Assembly: GCA_946885765.1 (NCBI GenBank)
Contig: CAMPHD010000076.1
Coordinates: 1 to 10,790 of the forward strand
DNA: 10,790 bases
Direction: 5' to 3'
Source: an uncultured Thalassospira sp.
Lineage (GTDB): Bacteria; Pseudomonadota; Alphaproteobacteria; Rhodospirillales_A; Thalassospiraceae
Positions 1-7,198 of this stretch are shown piece by piece (position 1 is the stretch's first letter; each line of letters opens with the position of its first letter). A model generated the notes under the pieces. That model worked only from the letters and a program-made list of their open reading frames with translations. It was not told the DNA's origin and ran no database searches. The position numbers and the translations under genes are program-made.

Positions 1-4
1 AAAA

Positions 5-81
5 TGGTGGGCGTAACAAGATTCGAACTTGTGACCTCTCCCGTGTGAAGGGAACGCTCTAACCAACTGAGCTATACGCCC
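5..81 (-). tRNA. tRNA-Val, anticodon CAC, with encoded CCA
   Basis: Read on the minus strand, the 77-nt sequence folds as a complete cloverleaf. A 7-bp acceptor stem (GGGCGTA with TACGCCC) is followed by a D arm beginning GCTC-AGTTGG, a 5-bp anticodon stem (TTCCC with GGGAG), the seven-base loop TTCACAC and a T arm containing GTTCGAATC. The discriminator A and CCA end are encoded. The loop places CAC at the anticodon, so the tRNA reads the valine codon GUG. A run of four T follows the CCA at the window edge and may begin a terminator. It lies downstream of gph on the same strand but has its own promoter. Confidence 0.95.
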
Positions 82-135
82 GAATTCGGAAATCGCGGCC
101 CAGTTGGGTGGCCTGTTTTCCGTCGGTAGCGCGGG

Positions 136-164
136 GTTATAAGGAGGAGGTCAGGGGGTGTCAA
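136..164 (-). promoter_or_regulatory. sigma70 promoter of tRNA-Val
   Basis: On the minus strand a perfect -35 hexamer TTGACA (plus positions 159-164) is followed by a 17-nt spacer and the -10 hexamer TATAAC (136-141). The bases after the -10 are very GC-rich (CCCGCGC), the discriminator type linked to stringent (ppGpp) control of stable RNA promoters. Transcription would start near 129 and give a leader of roughly 45-50 nt before the mature tRNA 5' end at 81. The -35 box contains the TGA stop of gph at 161-163. Confidence 0.85.
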
Positions 165-844
165 GCAGCCTGTTTGACGATTTTTCCGATTGCGTCCGGC
201 AGAGTTTCAAATGCAGTAACAACCCCATTCGCGCCGAGGTTTTTTGCATGTGTATCATCTACCTCAAAGGCAACTGCAATGGCCGGAATGCCGAAATCGC
301 GCGCAGCATTCACATCATTGGCGTGATCGCCAACCATGATGGCAATATCACCCCGTGCCCGATCATATCCGGATTGATCAAGGGCGAATGCTAAATGGCC
401 GCCATCGGGTTTTTTGACTGACGTTGCATCACCCCCGGCAATCACGGCAAATAAATCGGACACACCCAGCCGTTCAAGAATACGTTTGCAGGGGGCTGTC
501 GGTTTGTTTGATGCCAGACCGATGATCCAGCCATCGGACGCCAGATTGCGAAGGGTTGCCTCGGCATTTTCAAACAGCCGGGTATGGGCATAGTCGGTGC
601 CGATATAGCGCGTGGTGAAATCGGCTTCGTAGTCATCAAGTTGCGGGCCATCAATCGCAACACCGCGCGCGTTAAAGGCGCGTTTGGTCAACATTTTGGT
701 GCCATCGCCCAGCATCGCTTCGAGTTCATGACGGACGAGTGGCGCAAGGTCATGGTCTGCAAGGGTTTCGTTCATTGCAAACAGCAGATCATCGACCCCG
801 TCAATCAGGGTGCCATCAAGGTCGAACAGGATGAATTTTGCCAT
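161..844 (-). CDS. gph: HAD-superfamily phosphatase, phosphoglycolate phosphatase-like
   Basis: A 227-residue cytoplasmic HAD subfamily IA hydrolase. Motif I is DLDGT with the expected nucleophile Asp8 and acid/base Asp10. Motif II is Ser112 in GLASNKP, motif III is a lysine in VKKPDGG (about 144-145), and motif IV is GDHANDV with Asp173 and Asp177. The helical cap lies between about residues 15 and 85. Length and the MLGDGTK cap motif resemble Gph, which hydrolyses 2-phosphoglycolate formed during DNA repair or by Rubisco oxygenation. Motif IV has His174 where Gph usually has Ser, so another small phosphate ester cannot be excluded. The start is an ATG with only a weak upstream purine stretch (AGGCAG on the minus strand). 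It is divergent from glmU and upstream of tRNA-Val. HAD assignment is firm; substrate is inferred. Confidence 0.8.
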   Translation of the reverse strand: MAKFILFDLDGTLIDGVDDLLFAMNETLADHDLAPLVRHELEAMLGDGTKMLTKRAFNARGVAIDGPQLDDYEADFTTRYIGTDYAHTRLFENAEATLRNLASDGWIIGLASNKPTAPCKRILERLGVSDLFAVIAGGDATSVKKPDGGHLAFALDQSGYDRARGDIAIMVGDHANDVNAARDFGIPAIAVAFEVDDTHAKNLGANGVVTAFETLPDAIGKIVKQAA

Positions 845-904
845 TTTGCGATGCTGCCTTTGAAAACGAATACCAGTTTATCGGACCTTAACCGAAATGG
901 TGCC

Positions 905-940
905 ATTAACAAACGGTAACATCTGCTAACACGAGGTAAC
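905..940. promoter_or_regulatory. Four TAAC motifs at 10-bp spacing (possible OmpR-class site)
   Basis: In the gph/glmU intergenic region (845-1089) TAAC occurs at 907-910, 917-920, 927-930 and 937-940, an exact 10-bp period. The six-base units are ATTAAC, GGTAAC, GCTAAC and GGTAAC with unrelated 4-nt spacers. On the minus strand this reads as GTTAN repeated every 10 bp, close to the direct-repeat pattern GTTACA-N4-GTTACA known for OmpR-family response regulators. The pattern is directly visible; the identity of any binding protein is inference. The repeats lie 63-96 nt upstream of the gph start and 150-185 nt upstream of glmU. The rest of the intergenic region has only weak promoter candidates, for example TTGTGA (1005) with TATTGT (1027). 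Confidence 0.45.
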
Positions 941-1089
941 AAAACGTGATTCTTTCGGGGCTTTTGCCTTTGGGGATTATAGGTTAGGAGTTGTTTCAAA
1001 TCGGTTGTGACAGTTTCGGACTGGCATATTGTAACCGGCTCGAAAACAAAGGGGACGCCGTGCAACGCATGGCACTACAGGGTTAAAGC

Positions 1090-2433
1090 ATGTCGCGTGA
1101 ATTAAGTGTTGTGGTTCTGGCTGCGGGTATGGGAACGCGAATGAAAAGCGCGTTTCCGAAGGTCATGCACAAGGTTGCAGGCAAGCCGATGGTCAATCAT
1201 GTAATTGATACTGCGGCCCATCTGAACGCAGCCAAAACCATGGTTGTCGTCGGACCCGATATGCCCAAACTGATCGATGCCGTTTCCCCGCATCCGACAT
1301 TCGAACAAACGGAGCGGCTTGGAACGGCGCACGCGGTGCTTGCCGCCAAAGAGGCCCTTCGTGGCCTTATGGGCAATATCCTTGTGCTTTATGCCGATAG
1401 CCCGCTTTTTACCGCTGAAACCTTGTCACGCCTTGTTGCCGCGCGTGAGGAGGGCGATCACGCGGTTGCGGTTCTGGGCTTTCGCCCGGAAGACCCGACT
1501 GGCTACGGGCGCCTTGTTGCCGATCCGGGAAATGGCGAGTTGCTGGCGATTGTTGAAGACAAGGAATGTGACAATACGCAGCGTGCGATCAATTTCTGCA
1601 ATTCCGGTGTGATGTGCTTCCGTGCTGAAAGCATGATTGAAACCCTTGAAGCAATTGGAAAAGCCAATGCCAAGGGCGAATATTACCTGACCGACGCGGT
1701 CGAGGTGGCGCGTGCAAACGGCAATAGCTGTGCCGCGGTCGAGGTCGCCGAAGAAGAAACCTTTGGGGTGAATTCCAGAAGCCAGCTTGCCGTGGCCGAG
1801 GCGCTGATACAGGAACGCTTGCGCGAGGCGGCGATGGCCAATGGTGCGACCCTGATTGATCCGGGATCGGTTTATCTGGCGAGCGACACCAAACTGGGCC
1901 GTGATGTGATTATCGAACCAAATGTAGTTTTTGGACCGGGTGTTACGGTTGGCGATGACGTGACGATCAAGGCCTTTAGCCATCTTGAAAGCTGTGTCGT
2001 GGGTGATAAGGCCGATATCGGTCCCTATGCCCGGTTGCGGCCGGGGGCGGAAATTGGTGCCGGGGCTAGGGTTGGCAACTTTGTCGAGATCAAAAAGGCC
2101 GTTGTTGAAGACGGCGCGAAAGTCAATCACCTGAGCTATATCGGTGATGCCCGGGTCGGGGCAAAGGCCAATATCGGGGCCGGGACCATCACGTGCAATT
2201 ACGACGGTTACCGCAAACAGCATACCGATATCGGGGCAGGTGCATTTATTGGTTCCAATTCGGCATTGGTTGCCCCCGTAACAATAGGTGAGGGGGCCAT
2301 TATTGGTGCTGGCAGCACGATTACTGGCACGGTCGAGGCCGATGCCTTGGTGATCGAGCGCGCACAACGGCTTGATAAGCCGGGGTGGGCCAAGTTATTT
2401 CGCGAAAAGATGAAGGCCCTTCTGGGCAAATAA
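1090..2433 (+). CDS. glmU: Bifunctional UDP-GlcNAc pyrophosphorylase / GlcN-1-P acetyltransferase GlmU
   Basis: A 447-residue enzyme catalysing the last two steps to UDP-GlcNAc: acetylation of glucosamine-1-phosphate, then uridylyl transfer. The N-terminal nucleotidyltransferase has LAAGMGTRM (10-18) with Lys24, QTERLGTAHAV (73-83), the metal-site loop YADSPL (101-106), GYGR (138-141), the GEYYLTD segment (196-202) and GVN (226-228). From about residue 255 the C-terminal left-handed beta-helix shows hexapeptide repeats. It includes RPG (317-319), NFVEIKK (330-336), the catalytic His347 in NHLSYIGDA, GAGTITCNYDG (363-373) and GSNSALVAPV (388-397). It is slightly shorter than the E. coli enzyme (456) at the C-terminus. 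An in-frame TAA at 1084-1086 just upstream supports ATG 1090; the ribosome site (AGGG, 1079-1082) is weak. It forms an operon with glmS, 61 nt downstream. Confidence 0.97.
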   Translation: MSRELSVVVLAAGMGTRMKSAFPKVMHKVAGKPMVNHVIDTAAHLNAAKTMVVVGPDMPKLIDAVSPHPTFEQTERLGTAHAVLAAKEALRGLMGNILVLYADSPLFTAETLSRLVAAREEGDHAVAVLGFRPEDPTGYGRLVADPGNGELLAIVEDKECDNTQRAINFCNSGVMCFRAESMIETLEAIGKANAKGEYYLTDAVEVARANGNSCAAVEVAEEETFGVNSRSQLAVAEALIQERLREAAMANGATLIDPGSVYLASDTKLGRDVIIEPNVVFGPGVTVGDDVTIKAFSHLESCVVGDKADIGPYARLRPGAEIGAGARVGNFVEIKKAVVEDGAKVNHLSYIGDARVGAKANIGAGTITCNYDGYRKQHTDIGAGAFIGSNSALVAPVTIGEGAIIGAGSTITGTVEADALVIERAQRLDKPGWAKLFREKMKALLGK

Positions 2434-2494
2434 TGGTAATTGACGCGCCGCATTTGCGTGCGACGGGCAAAATTTCGACGGGGAAGACAGTAAT

Positions 2495-4318
2495 ATGTGC
2501 GGTATTATCGGCATTATCGGCAAGAACAGCGTCAGCGACCGTATTCTTGAGGGGCTCAAGCGGCTTGAATATCGGGGCTATGACAGTGCCGGGATTGCAA
2601 CGCTTGTGAATGGTCATATCGACCGTCGCCGTGCCGAGGGCAAGCTGATCAATCTTGCCAACCGTCTTGTTGAACAACCACTGTCGGGCGATGTCGGGAT
2701 TGGTCACACCCGTTGGGCAACGCATGGCGTACCAACCGAAAACAATGCTCATCCGCACACCGACGGCAAGGTCGCAGTGGTGCATAACGGCATCATTGAA
2801 AATTATCAGGAAATCAAGGCGGAGCTTTCCAGCAAGGGCCGGGTTTTTGCCACGGATACCGATACCGAGGTTATTGTTCATCTTGTGTCGGAATTTCTTG
2901 ATCTGGGCAAATCGCCGCGTGATGCGGTTGCAGCGACCCTGCATCGCATTGAGGGTGCCTTTGCACTTGTGATCATGATTGCGGGGCAGCATGACGTGAT
3001 TTTTGGTGCGCGACGCGGTACACCGCTTGCGGTTGGTTTGGGCGAGGGCGAGATGTATCTTGGTTCGGACGCGATGGCACTGTCGCACCTGACGAACCGC
3101 CTGATTTACCTTGAGGAAGGTGATTGGGTCGAAGTGACCCGCGATGGCGTTCAGGTCCGGGACGAGCATGATAATGACGTTACCCGCGAAACCAAGCTTT
3201 CGGCGGTTTCCGGTGCCATGATGGGCAAGGGTAACTATAACCATTTCATGCAGAAGGAAATTTTCGAACAGCCAGCGGTAATCGGCGATACGCTGCATGC
3301 TTTCATCAATCCGGCGACGCGCACGATCAAGCTGCCTGATATGCCGTTTTCGTTTAATGATGTCAGCCGGTTGACGATTGTGGCGTGCGGTACGTCTTAC
3401 TATGCCGGTATGGTGGCAAAGCACTGGATTGAACGCTATGCCGGACTGGGCGTTGATGTTGATATCGCGTCCGAATTCCGTTACCGCTGCCCGCCGCTTC
3501 CAAAAGGGGGCGTTGCGCTGTTCCTTTCGCAGTCGGGCGAGACGCTTGATACGCTGGCAGCCCTTCGTTATGCGAAGTCCAAGGGCCAGAAAATTGTTTC
3601 CATCGTCAATGTTGCCGAAAGCACGATTGCACGCGAAAGCGATGTGGTGTTGCTGACCTATGCCGGGCCGGAAATCGGTGTTGCCTCGACCAAGGCCTTT
3701 ACCACGCAATTGACGGTTCTGGCCTGTCTTGCGGTGACGATTGGGCGCGATAACGGGACGCTGGCCAAGGACGAAGAGGCCGCCATCGTCAATGCCCTGA
3801 CCGAAGTGCCAAAACATGCGGCGGAAGTTCTTCATCATGACAATGAGATTCGCGAGCTTGCGATCAATATCGCCGATGCACGCGATGTGCTTTATCTGGG
3901 GCGTGGTCTTGGCTATCCGATTGCGATGGAAGGGGCGCTGAAGCTAAAGGAAATTTCCTATATCCACGCCGAAGGATATGCCGCGGGCGAGATGAAGCAC
4001 GGCCCGATTGCCCTGATTGATCAGTCGGTACCGATCATCGTGATTGCGCCGTCCGACGAGCTGTTTGAAAAGACCGCATCGAATATGCAGGAAGCAGCCG
4101 CACGCGGCGGGCGGGTGATTTTCCTTTCGGATGCAGAGGGACTTGCGAAGCTTGGCGATATGGCATCCGCCACGGTTGAACTGCCAAAGGTTGCCGATTT
4201 CGTCGCCCCGATCCTTTATACGATTCCAGTGCAGATGCTGGCGTATCATGTGGCTGTTCACAAGGGTACGGATGTTGATCAGCCCCGTAACCTCGCCAAG
4301 TCGGTTACGGTGGAATAA
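2495..4318 (+). CDS. glmS: Glutamine--fructose-6-phosphate aminotransferase (isomerizing) GlmS
   Basis: A 607-residue cytoplasmic enzyme converting fructose-6-phosphate and glutamine to glucosamine-6-phosphate, the committed step of amino-sugar synthesis. The N-terminus MCGIIGIIG exposes the glutaminase nucleophile Cys2 after Met removal. The class II glutaminase motifs HTRWATHG and HNGIIENY follow. Two SIS sugar-isomerase domains carry CGTSYYAG, EFRYR, SQSGET, STKAFTTQ, LGRGLGYPIAMEGALKLKE and AEGYAAGEMKHGP. The protein ends with the canonical DQPRNLAKSVTVE. Length matches the family (about 609). The site GGGGAAG (2480-2486) precedes ATG by about 8 nt. No glmS ribozyme is expected or seen in the 61-nt gap from glmU; the two are probably cotranscribed. 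A strong hairpin follows at 4345. Confidence 0.97.
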   Translation: MCGIIGIIGKNSVSDRILEGLKRLEYRGYDSAGIATLVNGHIDRRRAEGKLINLANRLVEQPLSGDVGIGHTRWATHGVPTENNAHPHTDGKVAVVHNGIIENYQEIKAELSSKGRVFATDTDTEVIVHLVSEFLDLGKSPRDAVAATLHRIEGAFALVIMIAGQHDVIFGARRGTPLAVGLGEGEMYLGSDAMALSHLTNRLIYLEEGDWVEVTRDGVQVRDEHDNDVTRETKLSAVSGAMMGKGNYNHFMQKEIFEQPAVIGDTLHAFINPATRTIKLPDMPFSFNDVSRLTIVACGTSYYAGMVAKHWIERYAGLGVDVDIASEFRYRCPPLPKGGVALFLSQSGETLDTLAALRYAKSKGQKIVSIVNVAESTIARESDVVLLTYAGPEIGVASTKAFTTQLTVLACLAVTIGRDNGTLAKDEEAAIVNALTEVPKHAAEVLHHDNEIRELAINIADARDVLYLGRGLGYPIAMEGALKLKEISYIHAEGYAAGEMKHGPIALIDQSVPIIVIAPSDELFEKTASNMQEAAARGGRVIFLSDAEGLAKLGDMASATVELPKVADFVAPILYTIPVQMLAYHVAVHKGTDVDQPRNLAKSVTVE

Positions 4319-4344
4319 AACTCTGCTGCTTTCTTCTGGAAACA

Positions 4345-4379
4345 CAAACACCCCGCAGTCCATGACTGCGGGGTGTTTG
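4345..4379. terminator. Perfect 16-bp hairpin, convergent terminator
   Basis: Positions 4345-4360 and 4364-4379 are perfect reverse complements around the 3-nt loop CAT. The GC-rich core is CCCCGCAGTC. It lies between the convergent glmS (ends 4318) and the AhpD-like gene (ends 4408), so it can serve both. T-rich tails are short on both strands: TGTTTGCAT on plus, GTGTTTG-TGTTTCC on minus. Termination of both genes is inferred from position and symmetry. Confidence 0.85.
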
Positions 4380-4407
4380 CATATAGAGGAAGATACCCCA
4401 TGCGATG

Positions 4408-4944
4408 TCAGTCAATCGACGGGAAGTCGACGACAGTGTCATTGATGCGGTTGAAGATGTTGGTGAAGGTAATCAGGGAAATCGCAAGGCTGATTTCAAC
4501 CAGTTGGGTATCGCTGTATCCGGCAGCCTTGATGTCGTTGAAGTCAGCTTCGGCAACCGTACCGTTTGACTGTTGCAGCGCACGGACAAAGCTTATCAGG
4601 GCATCGCGTTTCGGGTCGCCGGTCGGTTTGCCGTTGCGAATATCAGCAAGGGTGTCCGGGGCAATACCTGCCAATTTGCCGAGGAAGCTGTGGGCTGCGA
4701 CACAGTAATCGCAACCGGCAACCTCACTGACCACCAGCTTGATGGTTTCGCGATCCTGTTTGGAAAGAGTGCCTGATGCCAGAACACCTTCGGCATTCAG
4801 AATGGTTTTGAGCGTATCGGGTGCCAGTGATCCGATAGTGGCATAGGCATTTGGTACGCTGCCTGCGGCCTTTTTGACCTGGGTAAAAACTTCGGCGGTT
4901 GCACCAGTTGCGGTTTCAATCGCCGGATAAGAAATACGAGACAT
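4408..4944 (-). CDS. Carboxymuconolactone decarboxylase family protein (AhpD-like peroxidase)
   Basis: A 178-residue, probably cytoplasmic, mostly helical protein. Its core motif is SEVAGCDYCVAAHSF with Cys78, Cys81 and His85. With Glu66 this reproduces the AhpD spacing Glu-x11-Cys-x2-Cys-x3-His. The mycobacterial AhpD His between the cysteines is Tyr80 here. Such a redox CxxC in this fold fits a thiol-dependent peroxidase or reductase rather than a true 4-carboxymuconolactone decarboxylase; no beta-ketoadipate gene is nearby. The segment SVPNAY (29-34) is typical of the peroxidase-related subgroup. ATG 4944 is preceded by AAGGAG (4954-4959) at a 9-nt spacing. It is divergent from an AraC regulator 120 nt away, which probably controls it. 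Natural substrate and electron donor are unknown. Confidence 0.85.
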   Translation of the reverse strand: MSRISYPAIETATGATAEVFTQVKKAAGSVPNAYATIGSLAPDTLKTILNAEGVLASGTLSKQDRETIKLVVSEVAGCDYCVAAHSFLGKLAGIAPDTLADIRNGKPTGDPKRDALISFVRALQQSNGTVAEADFNDIKAAGYSDTQLVEISLAISLITFTNIFNRINDTVVDFPSID

Positions 4945-5042
4945 GATGTGTAACTCCTTGGTGTAAGTTCGTGCTGTCTATGAACAGACTTTACGACCGA
5001 GAAATGAGTTTGTTAGTGTCATTAAGTGTTGAAAATATGCTC

Positions 5043-5062
5043 TATAGTCTCATTTTAGGGGG
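5043..5062 (+). promoter_or_regulatory. Candidate -10 and ribosome site of the araC-type gene
   Basis: TATAGT at 5043-5048 is a good -10 hexamer but lacks a good -35 at 16-18 nt. That would be expected for an activator-dependent promoter. AGGGGG at 5057-5062 is the only Shine-Dalgarno-like stretch. If this -10 is used, the leader is only about 10 nt. The 117-nt divergent region also holds the short inverted repeat GTCT-N6-AGAC at 4976-4989, a possible operator half. The evidence is weak. Confidence 0.35.
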
Positions 5063-5064
5063 TG

Positions 5065-6045
5065 ATGTTGCCAAGTGCCGATTGGCTTAGCCAACTGTTT
5101 GCCCTGATGCCGGTAAGTGGCACTCTGGATATTCGTTGTTCCTTTGGTGCGCCTTGGGCATTGCCTCATAATGCTGTAGCCAAAGGTGAAATCCCCTATC
5201 ACATCGTGCTAAAGGGGGAAGCGGTTCTGGATGACTGGGCTGGGTCGGGAAATACCCGTCTGACGGCGGGGGATATCCTGTTGTTACCGGGGGGCGGGGA
5301 GCATTACCTGCATGACGGCAGTGGACACCGAGCCAAACCGGTGGTGCGGCGATATGGGACAAATGTCGTCATCAATGAAAACAGCGGTACGGGCGAGCCG
5401 TTCGATATGCTGTGCGGCAGCTTCTTTCTGGCATCCCCTTATGATCGGGTATTGCTGCGTTATCTGCCCGAAAGGCTGATTGTTCGTGCTGGTATTGAGA
5501 CCGAAAGCCGGGCAAACAGTGCGACCGGTAGCCGTCTGGCGAATCTGGTGGCCCTGATGCGGGCAGAAGCCGATGGCGAGTGTCTTGGTGGCGGGGCGAT
5601 GCTTAATGCCTACTCGGCGGCTCTGTTCACACTCGCACTGCGTCTTGCCAGTGAAACCGAAACCGCGCCGATGGGGCTTCTGGCTCTTGCGGGGCATCCG
5701 CGTCTTGCCCCGGCCCTCGGGGCTATGCTTGATGATCCGGCGCGACCATGGACCCTGCCGGAACTTGCCGATATCTGTAATATGTCGCGCGCTACTCTGG
5801 TGCGCCATTTTCAGGAACGTTTGGGCCATTCGGCCAATGACTTTCTGCTCGATATCCGCATGACGCTGGCAGCGAAGGAACTAGGGAAAAGCAATATTTC
5901 GACTGGAGCAGTTGCCGATTTGGCGGGCTATCAGTCCGAAGCCGCCTTTCAGCGGGCGTTCAAAAAATATATGGGGGTGACGCCGTCACAATGGCGCCGA
6001 GATAGCGCGGTGCGGGCTGTAAGGACGAATGGATTACCAGCGTAA
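5065..6045 (+). CDS. AraC-family transcriptional regulator with N-terminal cupin domain
   Basis: A 326-residue DNA-binding regulator. Residues from about 5 to 190 form a cupin-type sensor domain of the Cupin_6 class, with PWALP near 30, YHIVLKGEAVL near 45-55, AGDILLLPGGGEH near 68-80 and FLASPYDRVLLRYLPE near 121-136. The C-terminal 100 residues hold the two AraC helix-turn-helix units: ELADICNMSRATLVRHFQ (about 233-250) and AVADLAGYQSEAAFQRAFKK (about 282-301), followed by GVTPSQWRR. I chose ATG 5065; GTG 5062 and TTG 5068 are also open, and AGGGGG overlaps GTG 5062, which argues against it. It is divergent from the AhpD-like gene. In this regulator class the neighbouring oxidoreductase is often the target, so local control is a reasonable inference. 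The inducer is unknown. Confidence 0.92.
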   Translation: MLPSADWLSQLFALMPVSGTLDIRCSFGAPWALPHNAVAKGEIPYHIVLKGEAVLDDWAGSGNTRLTAGDILLLPGGGEHYLHDGSGHRAKPVVRRYGTNVVINENSGTGEPFDMLCGSFFLASPYDRVLLRYLPERLIVRAGIETESRANSATGSRLANLVALMRAEADGECLGGGAMLNAYSAALFTLALRLASETETAPMGLLALAGHPRLAPALGAMLDDPARPWTLPELADICNMSRATLVRHFQERLGHSANDFLLDIRMTLAAKELGKSNISTGAVADLAGYQSEAAFQRAFKKYMGVTPSQWRRDSAVRAVRTNGLPA

Positions 6046-6085
6046 TACTATGTGTGTCCGGGATCGTGAGACTGCAAAAAAAACA

Positions 6086-6123
6086 AAACAGGCTGATGAC
6101 ATCGAAAAGACATCGGCCTGTTT
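6086..6123. terminator. Convergent terminator, strongest on the minus strand
   Basis: A 13-bp stem (6086-6098 with 6111-6123, one T-G wobble) encloses a 12-nt loop. Read on the minus strand it is followed by TTTTG and then eight T (plus positions 6076-6083), a classic intrinsic terminator 40 nt after the transporter stop at 6164. Read on the plus strand, the tail TTTCTGTATT is weaker but could also end the araC-type gene, which stops at 6045. Confidence 0.9.
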
Positions 6124-6163
6124 CTGTATTATGCAGTGTGAGGTGTCGTTTTAATCTCTTGGA

Positions 6164-7108
6164 TCAAAGAGACCGGGTAACGCCATCCTTTGGTCCATCC
6201 GCATCGTCTGCAATCGGTTTGCGGCTCCAGTATCCGGCCAGAAGCGAACCCGAAATATTGTGCCAGACGCTGAAAAGCGTACCGGGAAGGGCAGCTGTCG
6301 GGGTGAAGAATTTCAGTGCCAGTGCTGTGGCTAGGCCGGAATTCTGCAGGCCGACTTCAAAGGCAATGGTGCGGCAAATCTTGCGGTCAAATCCAAGCAG
6401 GGCCGTGATGCCGTAACCAAGGGCAAGACCGATGGCGTTGTGCAGTATAACGGCGAAAGCGACAATCAGGCCGACTGTGGCAATTTTCCCGGCATTAAGA
6501 GCAACAACAATCGCAATGATCAGCAGGATTGCAAGCATTGAGACATAGGGGAAAAGTCCTTCGATCTTGCGGATCCATTTCGAGGCGAATTCATTCAGTG
6601 CCACCCCGATCGCAACAGGGACAAGAACCACCTGAAGAAGCGTCATCAACATCGGCTGAACCGGTACATCAATGCTTTGCCCGGCAAAGAAGGATGCCAG
6701 AACCGGGGTCAGGAAAACACCGATAATGGTGGAAGCCGCAGTCATCGAAATCGACAGCGCGGTATCCCCTTTGGCCAGATAACACATGACATTGGATGAT
6801 GTGCCGCCCGCAACGCTGCCGACCAGCAGCATGCCGATCATCAGTTCAGGCCCAAAACCAAACAGGGTTGCCACCGCCCATGCGGCCGCAGGCATGATCA
6901 GAAATTGCAGCACCACACCAACCGCCATCGCTTTGCGGCTTTTTGCAACATTTGCAAAATCGCGCGTGGTTAGCGTCAGGCCCATCGCCAGCATAATGAC
7001 CGTCAGAAGCGGAATGATCGCCCCGCTCATGGATGTAAAAGTCCCCGGTACAAAATAGGCCAGCAGCGACAGAAGTGCGGCCCATAGAGGGAAAAGTTGA
7101 AGAAGCAC
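6164..7108 (-). CDS. Bile acid:sodium symporter (BASS) family transporter
   Basis: A 314-residue inner-membrane protein with about ten hydrophobic segments, near residues 3-22, 28-46, 60-84, 89-101, 117-141, 152-172, 185-205, 208-235, 245-264 and 274-294. Family signatures are MGLTLT (42-47), VGSVAGGTSSNVMCYLAKGD (96-115), EVGLQNSGLA (251-260) and FSVWHNISGSLLAGYW (279-294). Glu251, Gln255 and the TSSN stretch (103-106) correspond to the Na+-site residues known in bacterial ASBT homologues, so sodium-coupled uptake is likely. Despite the name, bacterial members carry varied organic anions, including 2-keto acids; the substrate here cannot be read. The start is GTG 7108 with a strong AGGAGG (7116-7121) at 7-nt spacing. 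It is divergent from the sugar dehydrogenase and ends before a strong terminator. Confidence 0.92.
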   Translation of the reverse strand: MLLQLFPLWAALLSLLAYFVPGTFTSMSGAIIPLLTVIMLAMGLTLTTRDFANVAKSRKAMAVGVVLQFLIMPAAAWAVATLFGFGPELMIGMLLVGSVAGGTSSNVMCYLAKGDTALSISMTAASTIIGVFLTPVLASFFAGQSIDVPVQPMLMTLLQVVLVPVAIGVALNEFASKWIRKIEGLFPYVSMLAILLIIAIVVALNAGKIATVGLIVAFAVILHNAIGLALGYGITALLGFDRKICRTIAFEVGLQNSGLATALALKFFTPTAALPGTLFSVWHNISGSLLAGYWSRKPIADDADGPKDGVTRSL

Positions 7109-7162
7109 GGATGTTCCTCCTGCCCGTTTGTATTTATGTTGTGGAGTTGGAGTATCAAAACT

Positions 7163-7180
7163 GTCTGGATATGTTCAGAC
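7163..7180. promoter_or_regulatory. Imperfect 18-bp palindrome, candidate operator
   Basis: GTCTG (7163-7167) and CAGAC (7176-7180) form perfect 5-bp arms around an 8-nt, partly symmetric centre. It sits 55-72 nt upstream of the transporter start, a position where a repressor or activator could act. No regulator gene is adjacent to this pair, so the binding protein is unknown. Confidence 0.35.
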
Positions 7181-7198
7181 CTGTCGTGCAGATACCCG

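Noticed and set aside
906..921. Possible CtrA box (TTAA-N7-TTAAC) in the gph/glmU region
   Set aside because: TTAA at 906-909 is followed at the required spacing by TAAC, not TTAAC, so the second half-site fails; the 10-bp TAAC periodicity describes the region better.
1426..2367. Open frame of 313 codons on the minus strand, antisense to glmU
   Set aside because: It mirrors the GlmU hexapeptide repeats in reverse and resembles no protein family.
2434..2494. Search for a glmS ribozyme or small RNA between glmU and glmS
   Set aside because: The gap is only 61 nt, has no stable fold that I can see, and glmS ribozymes are a feature of Firmicutes-type leaders.
2321..3838. Open frame of 505 codons on the minus strand, antisense to glmS
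   Set aside because: It lies opposite a perfectly canonical glmS, has a composition rich in Arg, His and Asn typical of reverse-frame translation, shows no recognisable domain and has no convincing ribosome site. It is a codon-bias shadow.
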